NCBI GenBank assembly: GCA_033283335.1
Contig: JAWMQP010000002.1
Span: 744,001-808,000 of the forward strand
Direction of reading: 5' to 3'
DNA from: Pseudomaricurvus sp033283335
Lineage (GTDB): Bacteria > Pseudomonadota > Gammaproteobacteria > Pseudomonadales > Cellvibrionaceae
DNA: 64,000 nucleotides
Under the pieces are notes generated by a model that worked only from the letters and a program-made list of their open reading frames with translations, searched no databases and was not told the DNA's origin. Made by a program: the position numbers and the translations under genes. Below are positions 24,794-32,516 of the stretch, piece after piece (within the stretch, counting starts at the first letter, position 1; every line of letters starts with the position of its first letter).

Positions 24794-26509
24794 TCAGTCC
24801 TCCGCAATGACTGCCGACAAATCCCACGGACGGTTACGCAGCAAATTGGTATTGCGAGAGACTTCTTTGTTGGCTGCCGCAGATGGGTGCAGCGTAATGG
24901 TCATGCACGTATCCTGCGCTGGTACTGGATGATATTCCGGCTGGCTCAATAAGCCGTCAAAGGGACGCTCCTGCCAGGGGGTCATAACCGTAAAGTCGTG
25001 CTGTAGCACTGCCGCAAAAGGCTTGCCCAGATCACTGCTGGCACTCGCCACCAACAGGTTAATGCGGTTTTCCGCCGCTCTTTCCAGCAGACCGGTCGAC
25101 AACTCCCAGGATTCCAACGGCTGAAGCGGCACAGAAGCGATTTCGACTCCCGCCATGGCCATCAGACGGAAAGTTTCAGGATAGATGCTGTCGTCGCTGA
25201 GGCACAAACCCAGGCGCCCGAAAGACAGCTCCAGAGTACTGACGCTATTGGCCAGTGATGACCAGGAAAAGCGTTCACTGCGGTGAATCTGGCCCTGTCT
25301 TAAGCACACGCCATCAGCACCCACCAGTACGGCAGTATGTTGCGGCTGGCCCTGCTCGTCAGCCAGCACCAGGGATGTGGACAGATAAACATCATGCAGC
25401 TGCGTCAGTTGCTGTAATGCCGAAACGGCTTCCCGAGAGAAGTCCATTGCCGCGATGAGATCGCTGGCCATGCGGCCTGCCGACAACAGAGGAGGCAGCG
25501 CCACCCATGCAACCGCCGACAGATCCATGGATGTCAGAATGGATTTCAGCTCATCCAGCAACGCCTCACCCTCACAGGCCGACGCCACAATAGCTGCAGG
25601 CAGGTGTTCAGCCGTTGTCCAGGGCAGCTCCTGCTGATAAGCAGGATTCTCCACAATCGGCCGATAGAGCTCTGGTCGCCGAGCGAGAAACACGTCGGTG
25701 CCATCCGGACGGGCTTTGTTGTCAGCCTCGGATAAATCGATATCGGCATAAATCACTTCTTCCTGATCCAGCGAGGCCCGCGCCAGCACTTCGCCACTGG
25801 GAGCAACAATCTGGCTTTCACCTGCCCCGCCCAGGAAGCGTTCTGGTATACCCGTCCCCTCGCTGATGGCTCCGACCAGCTCTGCCGGAACCAGTGGACC
25901 CACTTTGTTCGCGGCCACCACAAAGACTTTGTTTTCTGCTGCACGCACCGGGATGTGCAAGGAACCTTCATCGCTGGCAAAGGAATTCAAGCTGTTGCAC
26001 AACAGTTGTGCGCCGCGCAACGCCAGGCACCGGGGCGGTTCATTGATGACACCGTCCATACAGGCGTAAAACCCCAAACGCCCAAAAGGCAACTCAACGA
26101 TAGGACCGGGCTCGGACGCGCGATCGAGAAAATCGTTTTCATGGCCGATGTATATCTGTTTGGTATTGTCAGCCAGCAATTCGCCATCCGGCGAATACAA
26201 GAGACTGCTGCCGGTAGCTCGTTGACCGGGCCGCTGAACGGTGCAGTTAACCACCACATAAATGCCCAGCTCCCGAGCCTTATTGGCAATTGCCTGCAAA
26301 AAAGGCCCATCCAAATCGACGGATACTTCGTAACAATGCTCAGGACCGTCGTACCAGGACAAATGATTACAGAACTCCGGCAGCACCACCAGCTGTGGCT
26401 GCAACTCACTGGCCTGCTCCAGCATGCTTAAGGTTTTCGCCAGGTTGTCATCCACATCGGTGCCAACGTGGTATTGGGCTGCGGCCACGCGTATCTTGTT
26501 TTGCATCAT
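24794..26509 (-). CDS. Tandem two-domain nitrilase/amidase, N-domain active, C-domain degenerate
   Basis: This 571-residue protein has two carbon-nitrogen hydrolase domains. Domain 1 keeps the Glu-Lys-Cys triad: Glu45 (VVLPEFCN), Lys117 (NTKQIY) and Cys150 (YACMDG), so it should hydrolyse an amide, nitrile or carbamoyl bond. Domain 2 has Pro for Glu (ALPPLLS) and Ser at the Cys position (CLSDDSIYPE), so it is probably non-catalytic. The C-terminal ~40 residues are an unassigned tail. It heads the five-gene operon ending with the FAD monooxygenase and is divergent from an MFS transporter. The inactive paralogue at 17727-19469 may be its partner. Confidence 0.87.
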   Translation of the reverse strand: MMQNKIRVAAAQYHVGTDVDDNLAKTLSMLEQASELQPQLVVLPEFCNHLSWYDGPEHCYEVSVDLDGPFLQAIANKARELGIYVVVNCTVQRPGQRATGSSLLYSPDGELLADNTKQIYIGHENDFLDRASEPGPIVELPFGRLGFYACMDGVINEPPRCLALRGAQLLCNSLNSFASDEGSLHIPVRAAENKVFVVAANKVGPLVPAELVGAISEGTGIPERFLGGAGESQIVAPSGEVLARASLDQEEVIYADIDLSEADNKARPDGTDVFLARRPELYRPIVENPAYQQELPWTTAEHLPAAIVASACEGEALLDELKSILTSMDLSAVAWVALPPLLSAGRMASDLIAAMDFSREAVSALQQLTQLHDVYLSTSLVLADEQGQPQHTAVLVGADGVCLRQGQIHRSERFSWSSLANSVSTLELSFGRLGLCLSDDSIYPETFRLMAMAGVEIASVPLQPLESWELSTGLLERAAENRINLLVASASSDLGKPFAAVLQHDFTVMTPWQERPFDGLLSQPEYHPVPAQDTCMTITLHPSAAANKEVSRNTNLLRNRPWDLSAVIAED

Positions 26510-26717
26510 CGTTCTTACAACTCATTGGTTATTACTGGATTAATTCACGGATCCGGCGTGCCTGGGCTCAAGCCTACTCACGCTGATATTAATGAATACT
26601 CTATTAAATCGAAGCCGAAAACCACATTTGTCAATTCTTTATAATGGAAGCGCTTTTCGATTTATAGTCGGCCCTTACAATCGTCATCAATCAAGTCACT
26701 TTTAGAAGGAATGGAAC

Positions 26718-28079
26718 ATGCCCACAACCCATGCGGCCAGTGGCCCAATTGACTCCGGCAACCGCTTTCTTGGTATAGAACTGAACAGTGGTGTCGCCGC
26801 TCGACATATGCTGACCTTCTATCTGGCTTGTCTGTGCAGCATCATGCTCGCCTCATTTATCCCACAAAGCCAGCCATTTATCCTGACCGAATTCCTTGCC
26901 ATTCCAGAAGCCCGGCATGGGGTGGTCAGTGGCATGCTGAATTTCTGGGCAGAGATTGTGATCATCATCTCGGTGGCCATTTTTGGCCCTCTGTCAGATC
27001 GATTCGGGCGCAAGCCAGTAACCAGTTTCGGCTTTGCACTGATGGCAGTAGGTACCTATTTGTACCCCAGGGCTCAGGACCTGGATTACCTGCTGGCCTA
27101 TCGTCTGCTCTATTCTGTCGGCATTGCCGCAGTCACCGCCATGGTGGTCACCATTGTCGCCGATTACGCCAATGACAAGAGTCGCGGTAAAGCCACCGGC
27201 TTACTGGGTGTCATGAATGGCATCGGCGCCATGATTGCGGTGTTTGTGCTGTTGAAGCTACCGGCCCTGTTTCAAAGCCAGGGACTCTCGGCGCAGGAGG
27301 CGGGCTATAAAACCTACGATCTGGTAGCGGGCATTATTGTCCTGACATCGCTGATCATGCTGGTGGGCTTGAAATCCCATCAGAAGACAGACAACAGCTC
27401 TCACGACAGCCTGCTCACCTCCGCCCGCAATGGCCTGTTAGCCGCCCGCGACCCGGGAGTGGCCCTAGCGTACGGCGCTTCCTTCCTGGCACGCGGCAAC
27501 CTGATGATTGTCGGCACCTTTTTTACCCTCTGGATCACCAACTATGGCACCAGCGTGTTGCAGTTGGGTCGCGCCGAAGCCCTCGCTCAGGCCGGCACCA
27601 TTGTCGGTATCGCCCAGGGTTGTGCGCTGTTGGGCGCCCCGCTGTTTGGCTTGATGAGTGACAAAATGAACCGGGTACACGCCTTGATAGTCGCCCTGAT
27701 GGTATCCGCCATCGGTTATTCTTCCACCTACTTTATCGATAACCCCTTCAGCACCGGCATGATGATCTGCGCCATTTTTATTGGTCTTGGGGAAATTGGC
27801 TGCATCATCACCAGCGGAGTACTGATCGCCCAACAAACACCGGCCAGAATTCGCGGTGCCGCGATAGGGTTTTTCACCATGTGTGGTGCTGTGGGTATCC
27901 TGGCGGCCAGCGTCGTGGGCGGCTACCTCTATGATTTGTGGCGTCCTTCAGCCCCGTTTATCCTGTTCGGCGGAGTCGCGTTCATCGTCTTGGCATGGGC
28001 CATTTTAGTGCAGTCCAAAGTGCAACCCCTGGAAAACGCTAACGAAACCGATACCGTCCTGGAAACGGCCAGCGCCTGA
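26718..28079 (+). CDS. MFS transporter, aromatic-acid/sugar-porter-like
   Basis: The 453-residue protein has about 12 spans, the MFS signature between spans 2 and 3 (GPLSDRFGRKP near residue 95) and a repeat of it in the second half (GLMSDKMNRVHA). It differs from the PucC-like pair and looks like a general organic-acid or drug carrier. The ATG is preceded by AGAAGGA eight bases upstream, and a TATAAT lies at 26640-26645. A single TTGAC half-site in the divergent gap with the nitrilase gene hints at, but does not prove, FNR-type control. Uptake or export of a pathway intermediate is likely. Confidence 0.88.
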   Translation: MPTTHAASGPIDSGNRFLGIELNSGVAARHMLTFYLACLCSIMLASFIPQSQPFILTEFLAIPEARHGVVSGMLNFWAEIVIIISVAIFGPLSDRFGRKPVTSFGFALMAVGTYLYPRAQDLDYLLAYRLLYSVGIAAVTAMVVTIVADYANDKSRGKATGLLGVMNGIGAMIAVFVLLKLPALFQSQGLSAQEAGYKTYDLVAGIIVLTSLIMLVGLKSHQKTDNSSHDSLLTSARNGLLAARDPGVALAYGASFLARGNLMIVGTFFTLWITNYGTSVLQLGRAEALAQAGTIVGIAQGCALLGAPLFGLMSDKMNRVHALIVALMVSAIGYSSTYFIDNPFSTGMMICAIFIGLGEIGCIITSGVLIAQQTPARIRGAAIGFFTMCGAVGILAASVVGGYLYDLWRPSAPFILFGGVAFIVLAWAILVQSKVQPLENANETDTVLETASA

Positions 28080-28134
28080 TCGCGCCGGCCGTCAACCGAC
28101 ATGTCAAACAATCGAGCAGAAACAAGGTAAAGCG

Positions 28135-28740
28135 ATGAACAACACCTACCCTACGTTTCCCATTGGGTCAGTGGGCTACAATTTAATGCTGATGCGAGGC
28201 ACCTGGCACGACCACGTGGAAACCTATCATCTGGATGGCTCACCGTTAGGCAATGACACGGCTGCCGGCAGTGGCACACCAGGCCCCAGTCCGTTTGATA
28301 ACCTCGTGTACATTGATTTTGACGGACAACAATTGATGTTGACCAATGTGCATTTTCGAGGCCGGGAACCGGTGGCCAAGACCTTTACCGGCAGGATGCG
28401 AGACGACATTCTGGTGTTTGATTCCCTCGGCCCCGGCGCCTATGAGAATGTCGGTGTGTCGGGCGGGCCGGGCATTTTAACGTTTAACGCGCTGCGCCTG
28501 GACGAAGCTTGCCAGACCTACATGGAACCGGATTTTATCGCCCTTACCGCCCCCGGTGAGCGAATCCGCCACACGATGCTGTACCGCGACGGTGTGGCGA
28601 CTCGCACGCTTACCGCGCGTGGTACCAGACTGTCTCCCACCTGTGATAATCGTCACCCGATTGATCCTCGCGGTAGCGACGGCCCTGTGCATGAGCAACC
28701 CTTCAAGGCCAGTATATGGTCTCATTTGGTGGACAATTGA
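28135..28740 (+). CDS. Uncharacterised protein, possible calycin-like beta barrel
   Basis: I do not firmly recognise this 201-residue protein. It has no signal peptide. It is rich in short alternating strands and begins with a GTWHDHVETYHLDG motif, reminiscent of lipocalin/calycin proteins in which a Gly-x-Trp opens the barrel. The second half has a regular strand-turn pattern (DDILVFDSL, GILTFNALRLD, TLTARGTRLS). Calycin proteins in cyanobacteria include bilin lyases (CpcS/CpcT), so a tetrapyrrole-binding role next to the RCCR-like gene is tempting. It follows the MFS gene by 55 bp, with an AAGGT ribosome-binding site. Confidence 0.6.
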   Translation: MNNTYPTFPIGSVGYNLMLMRGTWHDHVETYHLDGSPLGNDTAAGSGTPGPSPFDNLVYIDFDGQQLMLTNVHFRGREPVAKTFTGRMRDDILVFDSLGPGAYENVGVSGGPGILTFNALRLDEACQTYMEPDFIALTAPGERIRHTMLYRDGVATRTLTARGTRLSPTCDNRHPIDPRGSDGPVHEQPFKASIWSHLVDN

Positions 28741-28802
28741 TACCCGTCGCAAGGGGTCGCGTTTTACAGAGAGCTTTTTCAGCTTTTAGAACCCAGTATT
28801 TA

Positions 28803-28845
28803 TTGACAAATATCATCCTTCTGTTATCGCGGTTCTCTATACAAT
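28803..28845 (+). promoter_or_regulatory. FNR-type box and -10 of the RCCR-like gene
   Basis: TTGAC-AAAT-ATCAT (28803-28816) matches nine of ten dyad positions. TATACA (28838-28843) or TACAAT (28840-28845) provides a -10 with the box centre near -41.5, a textbook class II activator layout. About 80 bp of 5' leader would precede the ATG at 28925. Confidence 0.72.
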
Positions 28846-28924
28846 CAATACACATTGAATGTTTTTCATGCCGCCGATCCACCATAAGCGGCTGTCACAC
28901 CGTTAAACAAGAGACTGTTATCCC

Positions 28925-29746
28925 ATGAGCGAAAGAATTCTGACTCCTATTATCGACCTGGTCGAACAAAACCCAAACGTTGATAACCGTGCAATGTTTG
29001 AACGCCTCTGGTCCATTCTGGAAACCATGCGTAAGAAAATTGATGAACGCTTTACCGTGACACTGGATCCTTGCAGTCAAAAATTCCATGACTATCGCAA
29101 CATCGCCACCAGCGCAGAAGGTGCTGAAGGATCATTGAAAGCTTACAGTGGTGAGGAAATCGATTGGTTCATCCATTCTTTTATCGGCTCACCAGAGTCC
29201 AGCTTCACCAACATGCACATTACCATCAGTCTGGGTCCCCAGTACCTGGTTCCTAATTTTGGCTTTGCCCTGGGTACCGTTCCTGATCTGTTTATGTACA
29301 TGGACTACATTCCACGGGTAGATCTGGTCAGCAACATTGACTACGTGGATCGCTACTACTCCGAGGTGAATGAAGAATACCTGGATCTGCAAGCGGATGA
29401 TCGCTTTAACCCTTTCATCAGCCGCGATCTCTTTACCCGCGTCGCCATGACCCCTACCGCCGTCGGCTACACCGCTAAACAGGATTCGGAAGTGCTGGAT
29501 AAAGTGGAACGCATTGCCCATTCTCGCCTGGACCGCTGGCTGAAGTGGGTCGACGAAGCGGAAAAAACACCGGTTGAAATTCGTGAACAGCTGTCAGCAA
29601 GAGACGAACGTGTCCGCCGCAACATCTGTGTCCGTGACCCGGCCAATAACCTCGCCGATAAACTGTTTGGAAAAGCCAACGCCGAAGAGATGGTAACAAC
29701 CCTCTGGGGTGGCAACCGTACATTACCCCGCCCGCTTGGTAACTGA
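28925..29746 (+). CDS. Red chlorophyll catabolite reductase (RCCR)-like protein
   Basis: Plant RCCR is a ferredoxin-dependent reductase of the bilin-reductase superfamily that reduces the red bilin made by PAO. This 273-residue protein shares its characteristic blocks in order: VPNFGF then a DYIPRVDLV stretch and DYVDRYY (109-145; plant APNF, HRKDLV, DYLKEYY), NPFISRDLFTR plus PTA (162-179; plant NPYVSPSLFVR, SPTA), and a C-terminal RDERVRRN with LFG (about 210-250; plant RRDKSFRRK, MFG). These were compared from memory. It has no plastid-type leader. It lies upstream of a chlorophyllase-like hydrolase. The exact substrate is unknown, but membership in the RCCR family is well supported. Confidence 0.82.
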   Translation: MSERILTPIIDLVEQNPNVDNRAMFERLWSILETMRKKIDERFTVTLDPCSQKFHDYRNIATSAEGAEGSLKAYSGEEIDWFIHSFIGSPESSFTNMHITISLGPQYLVPNFGFALGTVPDLFMYMDYIPRVDLVSNIDYVDRYYSEVNEEYLDLQADDRFNPFISRDLFTRVAMTPTAVGYTAKQDSEVLDKVERIAHSRLDRWLKWVDEAEKTPVEIREQLSARDERVRRNICVRDPANNLADKLFGKANAEEMVTTLWGGNRTLPRPLGN

Positions 29747-29754
29747 TTAAGATG

Positions 29755-29780
29755 GCTCTGCCAGCGCAAGCTGGCAGAGC
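29755..29780 (+). other. Strong hairpin between the RCCR-like and hydrolase genes
   Basis: GCTCTGCCAGC (29755-29765) pairs perfectly with GCTGGCAGAGC (29770-29780) around a GCAA tetraloop, giving an unusually stable 11-bp GNRA hairpin. No T-run follows. The ribosome-binding site AGGTGA of the next gene begins two bases later. It probably protects the upstream mRNA or sets the RCCR/hydrolase ratio. Confidence 0.7.
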
Positions 29781-29793
29781 AAGGTGAAGCTGT

Positions 29794-30780
29794 ATGCCCC
29801 CCGGATTGTTAACTCGTGCTTTTTATGACGCCATTGTCATACCAGAAGCCACCCCTCCCTATAACAACCTACAGATTAAATTTTATTACCCTGCAGAACT
29901 TGATATAAAGAACCCTGCACATCGAATGGGCATGGCCTCTGCTAATCACAGCAAGGCGCCCTTTCCGGTGGTAATTCTCATGCCCGGCATGAATATTGAT
30001 CCTGCCGGCTACCGCTGGATTGCCGAGGCACTCGGTCAATACGGTATTGCAACCCTTTGCTATCAATTTATGGCCGAGGAAATACCCGGCATGGTTTTCA
30101 GCAGCCCCGGCTTGAAATTGTCGGCGATGCGACCCGATACCTTCGGCAAGTCCACCTCATCGACGGTGCTTCCGCACCTGCTGCAGTATTTACAATCCCA
30201 GCATGAAAAAGGAATCCTGCAGAACTGCCTGAATCTCGACAGAATCATTTTAGGTGGCCATTCTGCCGGTGGATTAATGGCGATGCTGAACGCCCAGCCA
30301 GATTGGTTTGAGGGTGTCTGCGGCTGCTTTAGCTATGGCGCCTCTACCGCCACCAACCCGATGCTGGGCTGGGGTGAGAACGACATGCTGCCGCTACCCA
30401 GCCGGCTACCGACGCTGCTAATGGGTGGAACCCGGGAGAATGACATCAGCAATGCCAGTGGCTCCAGTGATCTTGACAGTGCCAGCCAGCAGGCCAAACG
30501 TATCGTTCAGACATTTGAACAATGCCTAAGCCCCCTTGACGGCAAAAATTGGCTGCTTCTGATAAAAGACGCTACCCATCTGATGCCTGTCTACCCATCG
30601 GACGACACAACCGGACTGGGATTTTTGAGTCCGGATTCCCAGCAATCGCAGGACGAGCAGCGCAGCCTGTTCTTCGCGGCCTTGCAGTTATTCATAGAAC
30701 AGATCAGCACAGGTAACGGCCTTGAGCTGGAAAACCTGCTCGCCACTCACCCCCTGGCGGCCCATTACCAGCAAAAGTAA
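29794..30780 (+). CDS. Chlorophyllase / dienelactone hydrolase-like alpha/beta hydrolase
   Basis: This 328-residue serine hydrolase has a canonical nucleophile elbow GGHSAGG with Ser157, an oxyanion strand FPVVILMPGMN (57-67), a probable acid in GTRENDIS and the catalytic His in KDATHLMPV. The arrangement (early PVV-LMPG, GHSxGG elbow) resembles plant chlorophyllases and PET-hydrolase/dienelactone-type enzymes. No signal peptide is seen, so it should be cytosolic. Cutting the phytyl ester of a chlorophyll or the carboxymethyl ester of a pheophorbide would fit the adjacent RCCR-like gene; other esterase roles cannot be excluded. Confidence 0.75.
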   Translation: MPPGLLTRAFYDAIVIPEATPPYNNLQIKFYYPAELDIKNPAHRMGMASANHSKAPFPVVILMPGMNIDPAGYRWIAEALGQYGIATLCYQFMAEEIPGMVFSSPGLKLSAMRPDTFGKSTSSTVLPHLLQYLQSQHEKGILQNCLNLDRIILGGHSAGGLMAMLNAQPDWFEGVCGCFSYGASTATNPMLGWGENDMLPLPSRLPTLLMGGTRENDISNASGSSDLDSASQQAKRIVQTFEQCLSPLDGKNWLLLIKDATHLMPVYPSDDTTGLGFLSPDSQQSQDEQRSLFFAALQLFIEQISTGNGLELENLLATHPLAAHYQQK

Positions 30781-30839
30781 GCCTCCCTCTTGCGCAAAGC
30801 CCAGCTGCACACACAGTTAGGCTTTGCACAACAATAAAA

Positions 30840-30880
30840 TTGACAATTAGCAAGGTACTTTCCGGGTAAACAGAGACAAT
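30840..30880 (+). promoter_or_regulatory. FNR-type box and -10 upstream of the 30945 gene
   Basis: TTGAC-AATT-AGCAA (30840-30853) is a close dyad match. GACAAT (30875-30880) begins 28.5 bp from its centre, repeating the spacing of the RCCR-like and small-RNA promoters. It would drive the beta-barrel-like protein and flavin reductase genes. Confidence 0.65.
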
Positions 30881-30944
30881 AGTTCCATACACACATGGTT
30901 CCATAAACACTATGTGGACCCCATTGACAGGAAGGAACAGTGCT

Positions 30945-31916
30945 ATGACTGATGATAACAAACCCAGCAATTGGCAACAGTCCATCGAAGGCGAATGGCA
31001 TGGCCGGCCATCCCTGTTTGAAGCTGACGGCACCCATGTGGGATACAACAAGGTCACCCGCGCCAGTGAGTTTAAAGACGGCCGCACCACTTACTGGATG
31101 AACACCAAGTTCGATGCGACCGGTCCCCTCAATGATCGATTTGAGCTGGGCAGTAATTTTGATTTTGGCGTAATTGATTCCGATCAGGACCGGATCTATA
31201 CCGGCCCCGATTTTTTTGGCAGCGGCCGTCCTTATGGCTTGCTGGTAGACTCCAATTACTTCTCCCCCGGCTGGAACGTGAACTTACGCACCATGAATCA
31301 TGTGGTTCCAGATCTGGGTATTCAAGTCTACTCCTCACAGCTGTTTGAAGGCGACACCCTGGTGGGTGTATTTAACGGCCTTTACACCGTCACGCAGGAT
31401 ATGGCCAGCAACCCAGACACCCAGAAGAAAGTGGAACAGTTCCTTGAAAAAGAAACACTGGACGGCAAGCGCCCATACAACTTACCGGTCAAACATGCCG
31501 GGGTATTGAAGGGTGAATTTGAAGTCTATAACGACAAACAGGAATTGATCGGCCACAACCAGGTGACCATTTACCACAAGCCGATTAATTTGCTGCATTC
31601 CGAACAGACCATCAAAATTGAAGGGGTGATCAATCGCGAATGGACTGCCATGCGTACCCGCAATGGCAATCATCACCAGTTCCATGGTCCCCATATGTAC
31701 GGCAACGGCATGTCCTATGGCCGCTACCTCTACTCAATTCGTCATGTCTACGGCGAAGCGTTTAAATTATGGTCTCGTGAGACCCAGGTCGACGACAACC
31801 ATACCTACGTCTGCGCCTGGCAGTTCCAGGAATCACAAAAAGAAAAATACATGACTTTCGGGGTGTTACGCTGGGAACAGGGCGATCTGGTTCTGGGTGC
31901 TAACTACATCGATTAA
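30945..31916 (+). CDS. Uncharacterised protein, possible calycin-like ligand binder
   Basis: I do not firmly recognise this 323-residue protein. It is strand-rich, soluble, and opens with EGEWHGRPSLFEADGT, similar to the GTWHDHVETYHLDG start of the 28135 protein. It contains many aromatic and His residues (HHQFHGPHMYGNGM, YSIRHVYGEAFKLW). The pattern suggests one or two beta-barrel units binding a hydrophobic ligand. ATG 30945 follows GGAAGGA by eight bases; an earlier in-frame ATG lacks one. Its own FNR-type box, and the overlap of its stop codon with a possible start of the flavin reductase, place it in the island regulon. Confidence 0.65.
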   Translation: MTDDNKPSNWQQSIEGEWHGRPSLFEADGTHVGYNKVTRASEFKDGRTTYWMNTKFDATGPLNDRFELGSNFDFGVIDSDQDRIYTGPDFFGSGRPYGLLVDSNYFSPGWNVNLRTMNHVVPDLGIQVYSSQLFEGDTLVGVFNGLYTVTQDMASNPDTQKKVEQFLEKETLDGKRPYNLPVKHAGVLKGEFEVYNDKQELIGHNQVTIYHKPINLLHSEQTIKIEGVINREWTAMRTRNGNHHQFHGPHMYGNGMSYGRYLYSIRHVYGEAFKLWSRETQVDDNHTYVCAWQFQESQKEKYMTFGVLRWEQGDLVLGANYID

Positions 31917-31939
31917 TGCTTAAACACGGGATCAATACC

Positions 31940-32443
31940 ATGCACAACACACCCACCATTGCACCCATGGCCTTTCGCAAGGTGTTGGGTGAATTTGCTA
32001 CCGGTGTCACAGTCATGACAACCACGGATCAGCAAGGGCATAAGGTCGGGATGACAGTGAGCAGCTTCAACGCCCTGTCACTCACTCCGCCACTGATTCT
32101 CTGGAGTATCGACAAGAACACCGGTTGTTTTGACGCCTTCAACAACTGCCAGCACTTTGCGGTACATGTGCTCAGCGAAGAACAAGCCGATGTCTCATCT
32201 CGCTTTGCCAGCAAAGGCATCGATAAGTTTGCAGGTATTGACTGTGAAATGAGCCCCAACAACACGCCGCTACTGACTGAATACTGCGCCCGACTGGAGT
32301 GCCAGATTGAACATCGCTATGAAGGCGGTGATCATGTCATTATCGTGGGTCGGGTCATCCATATGGACAATCAGGAGCGCAATCCGCTGCTGTTCCATCA
32401 AGGTCGTTACGCTTCTATCGAGGCGTTTGCAACGGCCAACTGA
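31940..32443 (+). CDS. Flavin reductase-like FMN/FAD-binding protein
   Basis: This ~167-residue protein is a flavin reductase domain (HpaC/NtaB type): RKVLGEFATGVTVMTT at the N-terminus, GMTVSSFNALSLTPPLILWSI binding flavin, FAVHVLSEEQ and the late GDHVIIVGRV. Such proteins supply reduced flavin to two-component monooxygenases or act as stand-alone flavoproteins. An alternative start at 31916 overlaps the previous stop codon (TAATG) and would add eight residues; translational coupling is likely either way. No partner large-subunit monooxygenase is adjacent, so it may feed electrons to another island oxygenase. Confidence 0.88.
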   Translation: MHNTPTIAPMAFRKVLGEFATGVTVMTTTDQQGHKVGMTVSSFNALSLTPPLILWSIDKNTGCFDAFNNCQHFAVHVLSEEQADVSSRFASKGIDKFAGIDCEMSPNNTPLLTEYCARLECQIEHRYEGGDHVIIVGRVIHMDNQERNPLLFHQGRYASIEAFATAN

Positions 32444-32465
32444 ATCTCCTCTCGGTTCAGCTCTT

Positions 32466-32496
32466 AAGCCTCGGCTCACAAGGCCGAGGCTTTTTT
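32466..32496 (+). terminator. Intrinsic terminator after the flavin reductase gene
   Basis: AAGCCTCGGC (32466-32475) pairs with GCCGAGGCTT (32483-32492) over a 7-nt loop and runs into six T. It ends the rightward transcription unit that starts at the 30840 box. Confidence 0.93.
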
Positions 32497-32516
32497 ATTT
32501 CAGCCTCGTTACCTCT

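Noticed and set aside
26628..26645. FNR-type half-site (TTGAC on the minus strand) in the nitrilase/MFS divergent gap
   Set aside because: The second half-site is absent, so it falls below the quality of the listed boxes.
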